Origin: Oscillospiraceae bacterium
GTDB taxonomy: Bacteria > Bacillota_A > Clostridia > Oscillospirales > Oscillospiraceae
Direction of reading: 5' to 3'
DNA length: 7,811 nucleotides
Assembly (NCBI GenBank): GCA_017411905.1
Contig: JAFQPB010000023.1
Coordinates: 1-7,811 of the forward strand
Shown here one piece after another: positions 1-5,373 of this stretch. The position numbers were made by a program, and so were the translations under genes. Under the pieces are notes generated by a model. The model worked only from the letters and a program-made list of their open reading frames with translations. It was not told the origin of the DNA and made no database searches. Position 1 is the first letter of the stretch, and the number at the start of each line of letters is the position of its first letter.

Positions 1-285
1 ATGCAGTTCTCCCACCGATTGGAGACGGCCATCCGCGCAGCAAATGGCAGAAATGAGAAAGCCATCTGTGCGCTGCTGGATATGGACGTGCTTCAAAAGG
101 GTGGGGAAAAGGAAATTGCAGAGGCTGTGGAAAAGCTGCGCGGGGAAGCCCCCTATCTCTTTGAAAGCAAGGAATTACCGCCCCTTTTCGCACGGGGCAC
201 GGGGGCGGCTTCGCCCCTTAGGGAGGAAGAGCCTGTGACCCTTGCAGGCGCACTGAAACAACGTTTTATGAAGGAAAGGAAGTAA
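1..285 (+). CDS. Phage scaffolding protein, Gp20-like, C-terminal part
   Basis: Partial gene: the window opens inside it, and the ATG at position 1 is probably an internal methionine. Scaffolding proteins of this type fill the procapsid, guide assembly of the capsid protein and leave before DNA packaging; they are usually near 180-200 residues, mostly coiled coil. The 94 residues seen carry what I recognise as the family's C-terminal signature: a helix followed by KAICALLDMD (about residues 20-29) and then PYLFE (51-55). Position just before the capsid gene fits the usual scaffold-capsid order. The tail end (residues 60-80, PPLFARGTGAASPL and after) is unlike the rest and is encoded by a GC-rich segment with a strong hairpin at 202-217. 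Family assignment is from motif memory, not a search. Confidence 0.75.
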   Translation: MQFSHRLETAIRAANGRNEKAICALLDMDVLQKGGEKEIAEAVEKLRGEAPYLFESKELPPLFARGTGAASPLREEEPVTLAGALKQRFMKERK

Positions 286-291
286 AAACAA

Positions 292-1254
292 ATGGCAATC
301 ACACTTTTAGAAGCAAAGGTCGGTATGGCCGACAAGGTAGATCAGCAGGTGATCGATATGTTCCGCCGCAGCAGCCTGCTGCTTGACAATATGGTTTTTG
401 ACAACGCCATCTCTCCCGGCACAGGCGGCAGCACTCTCACCTACGGCTACATTCAGCTCAAATCCCCCTCCACCGCATCGGTGCGTACGGTGGGCGGTGA
501 GTACACCCCCGGTGAGGCCAAGAAGGAGAAAAAGACCACCGGAGCCATCATTATGGGCGGTGCCTTCCAGATGGACAGGGTGCTCCAGAACACCGCCGGT
601 GCCGCCGATGAGCTGGCCTTCCAGGCCGAGCAGAAGATCAAGGCAACCGCAAACTTTTTCCATAATTTGGTCATCAATGGCTCTGTTGCTACGGAGGATG
701 GCTACGTGGGCGGCACCTTTGACGGCCTGCGAAAGCTCATCTCCGGCACCCAGAATGAGCTGCAGTCTCAGGTCTCCCTCAAGACCTCAGGGGAGCTGGA
801 TGCCAACTACAACGCCTTCCTCGATGAGATGGACGGCTTCCTAAGCGTGCTGGACGGCAATCCCAGCTTGCTGCTGATGAACCGCGCTATGCTCGTCAAG
901 CTCCGTGCCATCGCCCGCCGCGCCGGCTATTACGAGCGTAAGCAGGATGATTTTGGCCGCACGGTAGAGACCTACGCCGGTGTGCCGATGGTGGATATGG
1001 GGCAGTACTTTGACGGGGAGAAGATGTGCGATGTGGTGGAAACGAAGGACGGAAAGACCAGCATTTTCGCCGTCTCCTTAGGTCTGGACGGCTTCCACGG
1101 CATCTCTCCCACGGGCACCGGTGTTATCCAGTCCTATATGCCTGACCTAAACACGCCCGGCGCAGTCAAGACCGGTGAAGTGGAGCTGGTAGCCGGTGTG
1201 GCACTGAAGAACACCCTCAAGGCCGCTGTTCTTGGCGGCATTGCCATCGGCTAA
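292..1254 (+). CDS. Major capsid protein (HK97 fold)
   Basis: Forms the icosahedral shell. The 320-residue length, the place between scaffold and connector genes, and the sequence all fit an HK97-fold major capsid protein. The N-terminal part, about residues 1-55 (LLEAKVGMADKVDQQVID, then RRSSLLLDNMVFDN and a Gly-rich segment), is typical of capsid proteins I know from Bacillota siphoviruses; residues 60-80 are charged and could be the extended E-loop. The middle part contains a helix with LLLMNRAMLVKLRAIARR (about 194-211), resembling the spine-helix region, and the C-terminus is a beta-rich axial-type region. No protease gene is visible here and no clear cleavage site for a delta domain, consistent with use of a separate scaffold. 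The start is preceded by an AAGGAAAGGAAG purine run ending 10 nt upstream. Confidence 0.88.
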   Translation: MAITLLEAKVGMADKVDQQVIDMFRRSSLLLDNMVFDNAISPGTGGSTLTYGYIQLKSPSTASVRTVGGEYTPGEAKKEKKTTGAIIMGGAFQMDRVLQNTAGAADELAFQAEQKIKATANFFHNLVINGSVATEDGYVGGTFDGLRKLISGTQNELQSQVSLKTSGELDANYNAFLDEMDGFLSVLDGNPSLLLMNRAMLVKLRAIARRAGYYERKQDDFGRTVETYAGVPMVDMGQYFDGEKMCDVVETKDGKTSIFAVSLGLDGFHGISPTGTGVIQSYMPDLNTPGAVKTGEVELVAGVALKNTLKAAVLGGIAIG

Positions 1255-1270
1255 GGGGGAGGTGCTGCCG

Positions 1271-1603
1271 ATGCTTGATTATGATTTTTACCAGTATAAA
1301 TATTTTGGCAGCGCCATTCCGGAGAGCGCATTTTCCGCAGTGGCCGCCCGGGCGGAGGCAGCACTCTCCAAGCTGAAGCGCACCTACCGGGTGGTTTCTC
1401 CCGGAGAGCAGTCGGAGAAGTTAGCCCTCTGCGCTATGGCAGACGCCATTTACGCATATGACGGTCAAAAGCCGGGCGTTTCCCAAGTGAGAATGGGCGA
1501 GGTGAGCCTCTCCTATCGGGATGGGGGTGAAAAAGCCCTCACCCGGGAGCTTGTGGGAAAGGCTTCTGTCTATTTAGATTTGTACCGGGGGGTAACTATA
1601 TGA
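1271..1603 (+). CDS. Head-tail connector (adaptor-type) protein
   Basis: Small 110-residue, mostly helical protein beginning MLDYDFYQYKYFG. By size, helical character and place directly after the capsid gene it should be the adaptor that binds under the portal ring and starts the neck (the role of SPP1 gp15 or HK97 gp6). The chosen ATG at 1271 has a very strong Shine-Dalgarno, GGGGGAGGTG, at 1255-1264 with a 6-nt spacer. A longer reading from 1232 would overlap the capsid gene, has no such signal and adds 13 residues unlike the family. Helices with Ala/Arg-rich faces (AARAEAALSKLKR, about 22-34) and CAMADAIYAY (about 53-62) fit the adaptor fold. The assignment rests mainly on context. Confidence 0.65.
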   Translation: MLDYDFYQYKYFGSAIPESAFSAVAARAEAALSKLKRTYRVVSPGEQSEKLALCAMADAIYAYDGQKPGVSQVRMGEVSLSYRDGGEKALTRELVGKASVYLDLYRGVTI

Positions 1604-1917
1604 TGGATTACCCATTGTGTAACCAAACGGTCACTGTCTACCGGAAGGTAGGAGAGGAAGTCCACCGCTACGAGTATACGGGCTGTCACCTGCAAAGGAA
1701 GGCCGTGGCGGTGAGGGATGGCTTTGGCACCTTCTTAAATTGGGAGTTTTTTCTCATCGTGCCCGGTGATCGGCAGGTGATGGCAGGCGACCGAGTGGTT
1801 GCCGGCAGAGGAATGACAGGGCAAAAGTGGGGGGATTTAGGCAGCGCAATGTCTGTGGGCTATGCCAAGCCCTATATCCTCGATGGCCGGATCGTCCATT
1901 GGGAAGCGGGGAGTTAG
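1600..1917 (+). CDS. Head closure / minor capsid-like protein (DUF6751-like)
   Basis: 105 residues, beta-rich, beginning MMDYPLCNQTVTVYRK. The opening YPLCNQTVTVYRK, the central FFLIVPG and the C-terminal acid-Ala-Gly end resemble a small protein family (DUF6751, by memory) found between capsid and tail genes in Clostridia prophages. Its position and beta-rich pattern suggest the head-closure 'stopper' that seals the neck after packaging (the role of SPP1 gp16); this is an inference. The start overlaps the preceding stop (ATGATG over TGA), indicating translational coupling, with a G-run at 1587-1592 as a weak ribosome site. Two in-frame stops follow each other (TAG at 1915, TGA at 1918), and a repeat tract begins at once after them. 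Confidence 0.55.
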   Translation: MMDYPLCNQTVTVYRKVGEEVHRYEYTGCHLQRKAVAVRDGFGTFLNWEFFLIVPGDRQVMAGDRVVAGRGMTGQKWGDLGSAMSVGYAKPYILDGRIVHWEAGS

Positions 1918-1919
1918 TG

Positions 1920-1954
1920 AATGCATAATGCGGAATGCAGAATGCAGAATGAAT
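1920..1954. repeat. Heptamer tandem tract, AATGCRN x5
   Basis: Five consecutive 7-bp units, AATGCAT, AATGCGG, AATGCAG, AATGCAG and AATGAAT, start two nucleotides after the TAG of the preceding gene. The tract has no ribosome site and no sensible coding content. A second, differently worded 7-bp-period tract lies at 5338-5365, also directly behind a stop codon. I know such short-period tracts as recurrent intergenic sequence in Bacillota chromosomes, but no function can be read from it. Confidence 0.7.
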
Positions 1955-1958
1955 GTAC

Positions 1959-2028
1959 CATTGAAAGAAAATGTAGGGGCGGGCATTGCCCGCCCGCGGG
2001 TCGATGTGGGCATCGACCCCTACGGGAT
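1959..2028 (+). repeat. Three-way-junction repeat, unit 1
   Basis: Leader TTGAAAGAAAAT is followed by GTAGGGG (1973-1979), which can pair with CCCCTAC (2017-2023). Between them lie two self-complementary segments: GGGCGGGC/GCCCGCCC (1977-1984 with 1988-1995, loop ATT) and GGGTCGATG/CATCGACCC (1998-2006 with 2011-2019, loop TGGG), both perfect. The outer stem and the inner hairpins share a few G and C bases, so the junction can branch-migrate. It is the first of three tandem units in this gap, at a pitch of about 72 nt. Strand is given for the GTAGGGG-first orientation. Confidence 0.8.
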
Positions 2029-2099
2029 ATGGTCGAAGGCGGTTGTAGGGGCGGATGCCTACATCCGCCCGCGGGCGAACGCAGTTCGCCTCTACGGGA
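2029..2099 (+). repeat. Three-way-junction repeat, unit 2
   Basis: Same frame as unit 1 but with different stem sequences. TTGTAGGGG begins at 2043; GTAG (2045-2048) pairs with CTAC (2092-2095). Inner hairpin one is GGGCGGATG/CATCCGCCC (2049-2057 with 2062-2070, loop CCTA), nine perfect pairs. Inner hairpin two is GGCGAAC/GTTCGCC (2074-2080 with 2084-2090, loop GCA), seven perfect pairs. The leader GGTCGAAGGCGG is a divergent form of the leader seen before the other units. Confidence 0.8.
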
Positions 2100-2175
2100 T
2101 GCACCATCAAAGGAGATTGTAGGGACACCGCTCCTGCGGTGTCCGCGGACACCCGGGGACGGGTGTCCCTACAAT
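2100..2175 (+). repeat. Three-way-junction repeat, unit 3
   Basis: Third copy with a third set of stems. Outer stem ATTGTAG (2116-2122) pairs with CTACAAT (2169-2175). Inner hairpins: GGACACCGC/GCGGTGTCC (2123-2131 with 2136-2144, loop TCCT) and GGACACCC/GGGTGTCC (2147-2154 with 2161-2168, 6-nt loop), all perfect. Its leader, GCACCATCAAAGGAGATT, closely resembles the leaders of the units at 4025 and 4083. The unit ends at 2175, one base before the ribosome-binding region of the next gene, so transcripts of the tail genes would carry this fold at the 5' edge of that region. Confidence 0.8.
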
Positions 2176-2180
2176 AGGAA

Positions 2181-2624
2181 ATGGAGGTGGAGGATATTAC
2201 AGAATTAGAAAAAATGCGGGCGTTTTTGCGCAGTTATTCCTATTGGGAGGCGGGAAGGCTTTTATACATCGACAAATGCGATGGGGGAGAGGACGGTCTC
2301 TTTCCCGAGGGTGTGGAGGTGCTCTCCCGGAAAACCGATGTACTGGGAAATACCCGGGTACATTACCGTCTGCGCTTTATGCTCTATCGCTCCGGTACGG
2401 AGCGGGAGGGCGATGGAGCTTGGCTGCTTGATTTCCAAAAATGGCTGGCGGAAATGAGCATCCGGGGAAAAGCCCCCCAATTTGGCGATGTACCGGGGGA
2501 GGAACGGCTCAGAGCCGAAAAGGGGAAGCTGGAAAAGAGCCGGGGAAACGGCAGCCTTTACGCCGTGACCCTTACGGCAGAATTTACAAAAATCTATCAG
2601 GAGGAAGAAAATGGCAAGAATTGA
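2181..2624 (+). CDS. Tail completion / tail terminator-like protein
   Basis: A 147-residue protein (from the first ATG), with a helix at the N-terminus and then strands such as TRVHYRLRFMLYRSG (about 53-67). Position just before the tail tube gene and this helix-then-sheet pattern fit the tail-completion proteins (minor capsid protein 3 or SPP1 gp17-like) that cap the tail tube and join it to the neck; the family call is inferred. The start is unclear. ATG 2181 has no ribosome site; GTG 2187 has AGGA 7 nt upstream; ATT 2196 has the best site, GGAGGTG at 2183-2189 with a 6-nt spacer; ATG 2214 is too far from it. All four are in frame, giving 147, 145, 142 or 136 residues. The 3' end overlaps the next gene by 14 nt. 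Confidence 0.55.
   Translation: MEVEDITELEKMRAFLRSYSYWEAGRLLYIDKCDGGEDGLFPEGVEVLSRKTDVLGNTRVHYRLRFMLYRSGTEREGDGAWLLDFQKWLAEMSIRGKAPQFGDVPGEERLRAEKGKLEKSRGNGSLYAVTLTAEFTKIYQEEENGKN
2183..2193 (+). promoter_or_regulatory. Strong Shine-Dalgarno inside the predicted 5' end of the tail-completion gene
   Basis: GGAGGTGGAGG lies downstream of the first ATG (2181) rather than upstream of it. The only codon at ideal spacing in the right frame is ATT at 2196. Either initiation uses a non-standard ATT codon, or ATG 2181/GTG 2187 is used and the purine run is coincidental coding sequence (Glu-Val-Glu). Confidence 0.5.
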
Positions 2625-3090
2625 CAGAAAATATTTAGCCCATTTCATCAATACCGCGGCCAAAGACAAAGCGGCGGTCTATGAGCGGCTGGGCAAGGAT
2701 CTGGAGGAATTTAAGGCAGAGCTTTCTGCCAAGGTGGAGCGAAAGACCAACATTCTGGGCAGTCAGTCGGTAATCATTTCCGGCTACGAAAAGTCCGGCA
2801 CGGTGGATACCTATTACGCAGAGCCGGGCACCGGCCTGTTTGCCCGGCTGCAGGCCATCATTGACGGCAGTCTTGTGCTGGATGAGCTGAAGTGTGATGT
2901 GGTGGAGGTCAAGCTTTGGGAAACTGCCGCAGACGGCAACTATCCTGCCGTCCGGGAGGAATGCTACATCGAGGTCACCGGCTACGGCGGTGACAATACC
3001 GGCTATCAGATCCCCTTTACCCTCCACTATACGGGAAATAAGGTGCACGGTATGTTCCACCTTGCGGATAAGACCTTTATGCCAAACTAA
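2611..3090 (+). CDS. Major tail tube protein
   Basis: 159 residues, forming the hexameric rings stacked along the tail tube. It starts MARIDRKYLAHFINTA, followed by strands with VERKTNILGSQSVIISGYEKSG (about 42-63, seen as VERKTNILG and QSVIISGYEKSG). The rest is a beta-rich domain with GLFARLQAIIDG helix (about 75-86) and C-terminal strands ending HLADKTFMPN. These are typical of tail tube proteins of Bacillota siphoviruses upstream of Gp15-type chaperones. The ribosome site AGGAGGAAG at 2599-2607 is well placed. The start lies inside the preceding gene, so the two are translationally coupled. As the tail tube is made in high copy, the strong site is expected. There is no C-terminal Ig-like decoration domain. 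Confidence 0.82.
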   Translation: MARIDRKYLAHFINTAAKDKAAVYERLGKDLEEFKAELSAKVERKTNILGSQSVIISGYEKSGTVDTYYAEPGTGLFARLQAIIDGSLVLDELKCDVVEVKLWETAADGNYPAVREECYIEVTGYGGDNTGYQIPFTLHYTGNKVHGMFHLADKTFMPN

Positions 3091-3099
3091 GGAGGCACT

Positions 3100-3480
3100 A
3101 TGGAGAAGCTGCAATTTGACAGCGGTATACGCACCTTTCGGGTAAACGGGGGCGAAAGCCTCCGCTTTAACCCGGCAGACCCAAATCTCTACACCCGTCT
3201 GCAGGCGGCCAGCGATAAGCTGCCGGAGATACAAAAAAGCCTTTCCGGTACAGATGTTCCCAAAATGCTCACGGAAACGGACGGCCAGTTAAAGAGACTC
3301 CTTTCGGAGGTTTTTCCCGGAAACGATATGGAGAAGATTTTTGCCGGTGTGAACCTGCTGGCACCTACGGCAACGGGAAAGACCGTCTTTGAAAACTTTA
3401 TTTGCGCGTTGGAGCCGATCCTCCAACAGGGCGCGCAGTGCTGTGCCCAAAGCCTGATAAAGGGCAGCCGGGATGAATAG
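3100..3480 (+). CDS. Tail assembly chaperone (gpG-like)
   Basis: 126 residues, beginning MEKLQFDSGIRTFRVNGG, with SLRFNPADPNLYTRLQAA (about 20-37), a helical centre and an ending rich in Ala, Gln and Cys. This layout, an N-terminal strand pair with N-x-G-G followed by RFNP(A/S)DPN, is what I recognise in tail assembly chaperones of Clostridia siphoviruses. It keeps the tape measure soluble and recruits tail tube subunits; it is not part of the finished virion. The ribosome site AAGGAGG (3089-3095) ends 4 nt before the ATG. The last 8 nt overlap the next gene, which is in the +1 frame. The codon pair AAG GGC at 3460-3465 lies in a possible slippery sequence (see separate entry). Confidence 0.72.
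   Translation: MEKLQFDSGIRTFRVNGGESLRFNPADPNLYTRLQAASDKLPEIQKSLSGTDVPKMLTETDGQLKRLLSEVFPGNDMEKIFAGVNLLAPTATGKTVFENFICALEPILQQGAQCCAQSLIKGSRDE
3459..3465 (+). other. Candidate slippery heptamer A AAG GGC
   Basis: In the frame of the gpG-like gene the bases read A AAG GGC, which matches X XXY YYZ. A -1 slip leads to a TGA four codons later (3474), adding only three residues. A -2 slip (or +1) would enter the frame of the Gp15 gene, which is open from 3461 onward, just behind an in-frame TAA at 3458. Frameshifting between two chaperone genes is known in many tailed phages, and phage Mu uses -2; whether it happens here is unknown. Confidence 0.3.
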
Positions 3481-4024
3481 TTGGTATCTTCCCCAGACCG
3501 CCGTAATTGGCGGGCGGGAATATAAGCTCCGGTGCGATTTTCGGGATGTACTTAAAATTTTCTCCTATTTCGGTGACCCAAACCTTGCAGATGTGCTCAA
3601 GTGGCAGATCGCCCTGAACCTCTTTTACGAGGGGGAAATTCCGGCAGCGCACCGCAATCAGGCAATGGCCTATCTGGCGGATTTCATCACCTGCGGGAAA
3701 AGGGAGACGGGCGGCGGCGCGCGGCTTTTGGACTGGGAGCAGGATGCGCATATTATCATCGGGGAAGTCAACCGGGTGGCAGGCTGTGAGATACGGGAAA
3801 AGGCGTTTATCCATTGGTGGACCTTTCTTTCCTATTTCTACGCCATCGGGGAGGGGCAGCTCTCCTTTCTCGTCTCTTTGCGGCGCAAGCGGCTGCGGGG
3901 CGAGAAGCTTACCGATTGGGAGCAGCAGTATGTGCGGGAAAACCGGGAGACGGTGGAGCTCAGGCCCAAATACTCCCGGGAAGAAGCGGAAGAAAGGGCG
4001 CGGCTGCTGCGGCTTTTATCCTAA
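3473..4024 (+). CDS. Bacteriophage Gp15-family protein, tail assembly
   Basis: 183 residues. The C-terminal half carries the family hallmark: HWWTFLSYFYAIGEG (about 114-128), then SLRRKRLRGEKLTDWEQQY and RENRETVELRPKYSREEAEE before the C-terminus. The N-terminal half begins with a strand pair (VIGGREYKLRCDFRDVLKIF). Proteins of this family sit between the tail tube and tape measure genes, so they are thought to be the second tail assembly chaperone, analogous to the T domain of lambda gpGT. The start codon lies 8 nt inside the preceding gene and has only a weak ribosome site, so translation probably depends on coupling or frameshift from the gpG-like gene. The next gene is separated by a repeat array that starts directly after the TAA. 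Confidence 0.85.
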   Translation: MNSWYLPQTAVIGGREYKLRCDFRDVLKIFSYFGDPNLADVLKWQIALNLFYEGEIPAAHRNQAMAYLADFITCGKRETGGGARLLDWEQDAHIIIGEVNRVAGCEIREKAFIHWWTFLSYFYAIGEGQLSFLVSLRRKRLRGEKLTDWEQQYVRENRETVELRPKYSREEAEERARLLRLLS

Positions 4025-4082
4025 GCACCTTCGAAAGAAATTGTAGGGGCGGCGTTTCGCCGCCCGCGGGACGGGGAACCGG
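4025..4082 (+). repeat. Three-way-junction repeat, unit 4 (right part degenerate)
   Basis: Begins at the base after the TAA of the Gp15 gene with leader GCACCTTCGAAAGAAATT, then GTAGGGG. The first inner hairpin is intact: GGCGGCG/CGCCGCC (4050-4056 with 4060-4066, loop TTT). The second hairpin is weak, and the expected closing CCCCTAC is missing; the unit is cut off where the next copy begins at 4083, which suggests nested insertion or deletion. Confidence 0.7.
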
Positions 4083-4190
4083 GCACCCTCGAAAGAAATT
4101 GTAGGGCGGGGCCTTGGTCCCGCCGCCGACAATGCACATTTTATTTCGGCGGGAGCAAGCCCCCGCCCTACGGTGTTATACGAGGGTGTG
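4083..4190 (+). repeat. Three-way-junction repeat, unit 5, with long terminal inverted repeats
   Basis: The first 24 bases match the start of unit 4 at 23 positions (4025-4048 against 4083-4106). CACCCTCG (4084-4091) pairs with CGAGGGTG (4181-4188), and GTAGGGCGGGG (4101-4111) with CCCCGCCCTAC (4161-4171), separated by a 9/9-nt unpaired region, giving inverted repeats of about 28 bp. Inside is GGCGGGGC/GTCCCGCC (4105-4112 with 4117-4124, one G-U pair) and a second arm built from GGCGGG (4148-4153) against CCCGCC (4162-4167), which competes with the outer stem. The size near 105 bp and the inverted ends resemble a miniature transposable element. Confidence 0.7.
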
Positions 4191-4221
4191 CAGCATATAA
4201 AAAAGAAAGGCAGGTGGAAAA

Positions 4222-5334
4222 TTGAATCAAACAATCGAATTTGATGTGATCCCTGTGGAGGATGTGATCGACAATACAAAGGCGCTGGCCACTGCGGTCG
4301 CGGCGGTGGGCTTGGCACTGAACCGGGCATTGGGAAAAATTGTAAACACGACTCAGGTGGTGCGCCGGGATACCAGAAAGACCCTTGCGGATTTCGACAA
4401 GCTCCAAAAATTGGGCGACTGGCAGACAGGCACAGTCGTCACCGAGACCCAAAGAGAAGAAATTACCGGCCTTGAGCAGGTGGCGCAGAAAATTGCCGCG
4501 GCCTTAAAGGGCGCGGTGGGGGAGTTTTCCGATACCGTAGGCGACAAATTGGGAGAATTTTCCGATTGGGATGCCGGCGGCATCGTCTCCGGCTTGGGGC
4601 AGATCCTCACCGGCGTGGGCGCGGTGCAGGCACTTCTAAACGGCGATCTCTCTATGGCACTGTGGCTGGGCTTGGCGAAAAGCGCATTTGCCGCCGCAGG
4701 CGACCAGATGGGGTCGTTTATCGGCATCCTTACCAATGTGGCAAAGGCTTTTTCCGGGGTGGGCTCGGTGTCCGACCGGGTGTGGAGCGGTATTTCGGCG
4801 GTTTGGGGCGGTGTGGCGCTTTGGTTTTCCAAGGTGCTCCTGAATCCCCTTGGCAGCGGCTTTAAGGTCACGGCCAATATGATCATCGGGATCTTTAATG
4901 CCCTGATGGCGGCGATGACCACCACAGGCAACAGTCTCTCGTCTATCTTTAATAAAATTTCCTTTACCATCCCCGACTGGGTGCCCGGCATCGGCGGCAA
5001 GAGCTTTGGTCTGTCCCTGCCCAGCTTCCTGTCACCGAAAATTCCCTTTTTGGCACAGGGCGCGGTGCTGCCGGCCAATAAGCCTTTTTTGGCGATGGTG
5101 GGCGACCAAAGGCACGGCACCAACATCGAAGCACCCCTATCGACGATCCAAGAGGCGGTTGCCCTCGTAATGGACGACCGAACAAATGCCCTGCTGGCCG
5201 GGTTGGAGGCCTCTGTCGGTATCCAAAGGGAGATATTGGAGGCGGTACTGGGCATCCGCATCGGTGACGAAATGATTGCCCGTGCCGGGGAGCGGTATTA
5301 CCGGAAAATGGCCATAGCAGGCGGGCGGCAGTAA
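4222..5334 (+). CDS. Tape measure protein, short form
   Basis: 370 residues starting at TTG 4222, with AGGTGG (4212-4217) as ribosome site; there is no ATG nearby. It scaffolds the tail tube and sets tail length. The C-terminal part has the hallmark seen at the end of many Bacillota tape measures: FLAQGAVLPANKPFLAMVGD (about 276-295), then GTNIEAPLSTIQEAV (about 298-312). The middle (about 115-230) is hydrophobic, with Gly/Ala-rich membrane-like segments, e.g. GLGQILTGVGAVQALL and VWGGVALWFSKVLL, that could insert in the host membrane during DNA entry. The motif LADFDKLQKL lies at about 55-64, whereas in full-length relatives the similar (L)xxFDExNKL linker lies several hundred residues in. 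So the long helical N-terminal half seems absent. No peptidase or lysozyme domain is seen. The repeat array ends 33 nt upstream of the start. Confidence 0.82.
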   Translation: MNQTIEFDVIPVEDVIDNTKALATAVAAVGLALNRALGKIVNTTQVVRRDTRKTLADFDKLQKLGDWQTGTVVTETQREEITGLEQVAQKIAAALKGAVGEFSDTVGDKLGEFSDWDAGGIVSGLGQILTGVGAVQALLNGDLSMALWLGLAKSAFAAAGDQMGSFIGILTNVAKAFSGVGSVSDRVWSGISAVWGGVALWFSKVLLNPLGSGFKVTANMIIGIFNALMAAMTTTGNSLSSIFNKISFTIPDWVPGIGGKSFGLSLPSFLSPKIPFLAQGAVLPANKPFLAMVGDQRHGTNIEAPLSTIQEAVALVMDDRTNALLAGLEASVGIQREILEAVLGIRIGDEMIARAGERYYRKMAIAGGRQ

Positions 5335-5337
5335 AAA

Positions 5338-5365
5338 GTGATGAGCGATGAGTGATAAGCGATGA
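5338..5365. repeat. Heptamer tandem tract, GYGATRA x4
   Basis: Four 7-bp units, GTGATGA, GCGATGA, GTGATAA and GCGATGA, start three nucleotides behind the TAA of the tape measure gene. The period is the same as in the tract at 1920-1954 but the word differs. Confidence 0.7.
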
Positions 5366-5373
5366 GACAATGT

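Noticed and set aside
1959..2175. CRISPR array or tRNA-like cloverleaf
   Set aside because: The units are not identical repeats with unique spacers, and although the fold has three arms there is no acceptor end, anticodon arm or T-loop consensus.
1862..2208. Overlapping + strand frames running through the first repeat array
   Set aside because: They translate the heptamer tract and palindromes (repetitive Asn-Ala-Glu-Cys, Arg-Pro-Arg text), have no ribosome site and match no protein pattern.
3459..3476. Standard -1 frameshift at the chaperone genes
   Set aside because: The -1 frame meets TGA at 3474 after three added residues, so it cannot make the fusion known from lambda-like phages; only -2 or +1 could.
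4353..5261. Long minus-strand open frame opposite the tape measure gene
   Set aside because: Typical shadow frame in GC-rich coding DNA: no ribosome site, no recognisable protein, and the plus strand encodes a clear phage protein.
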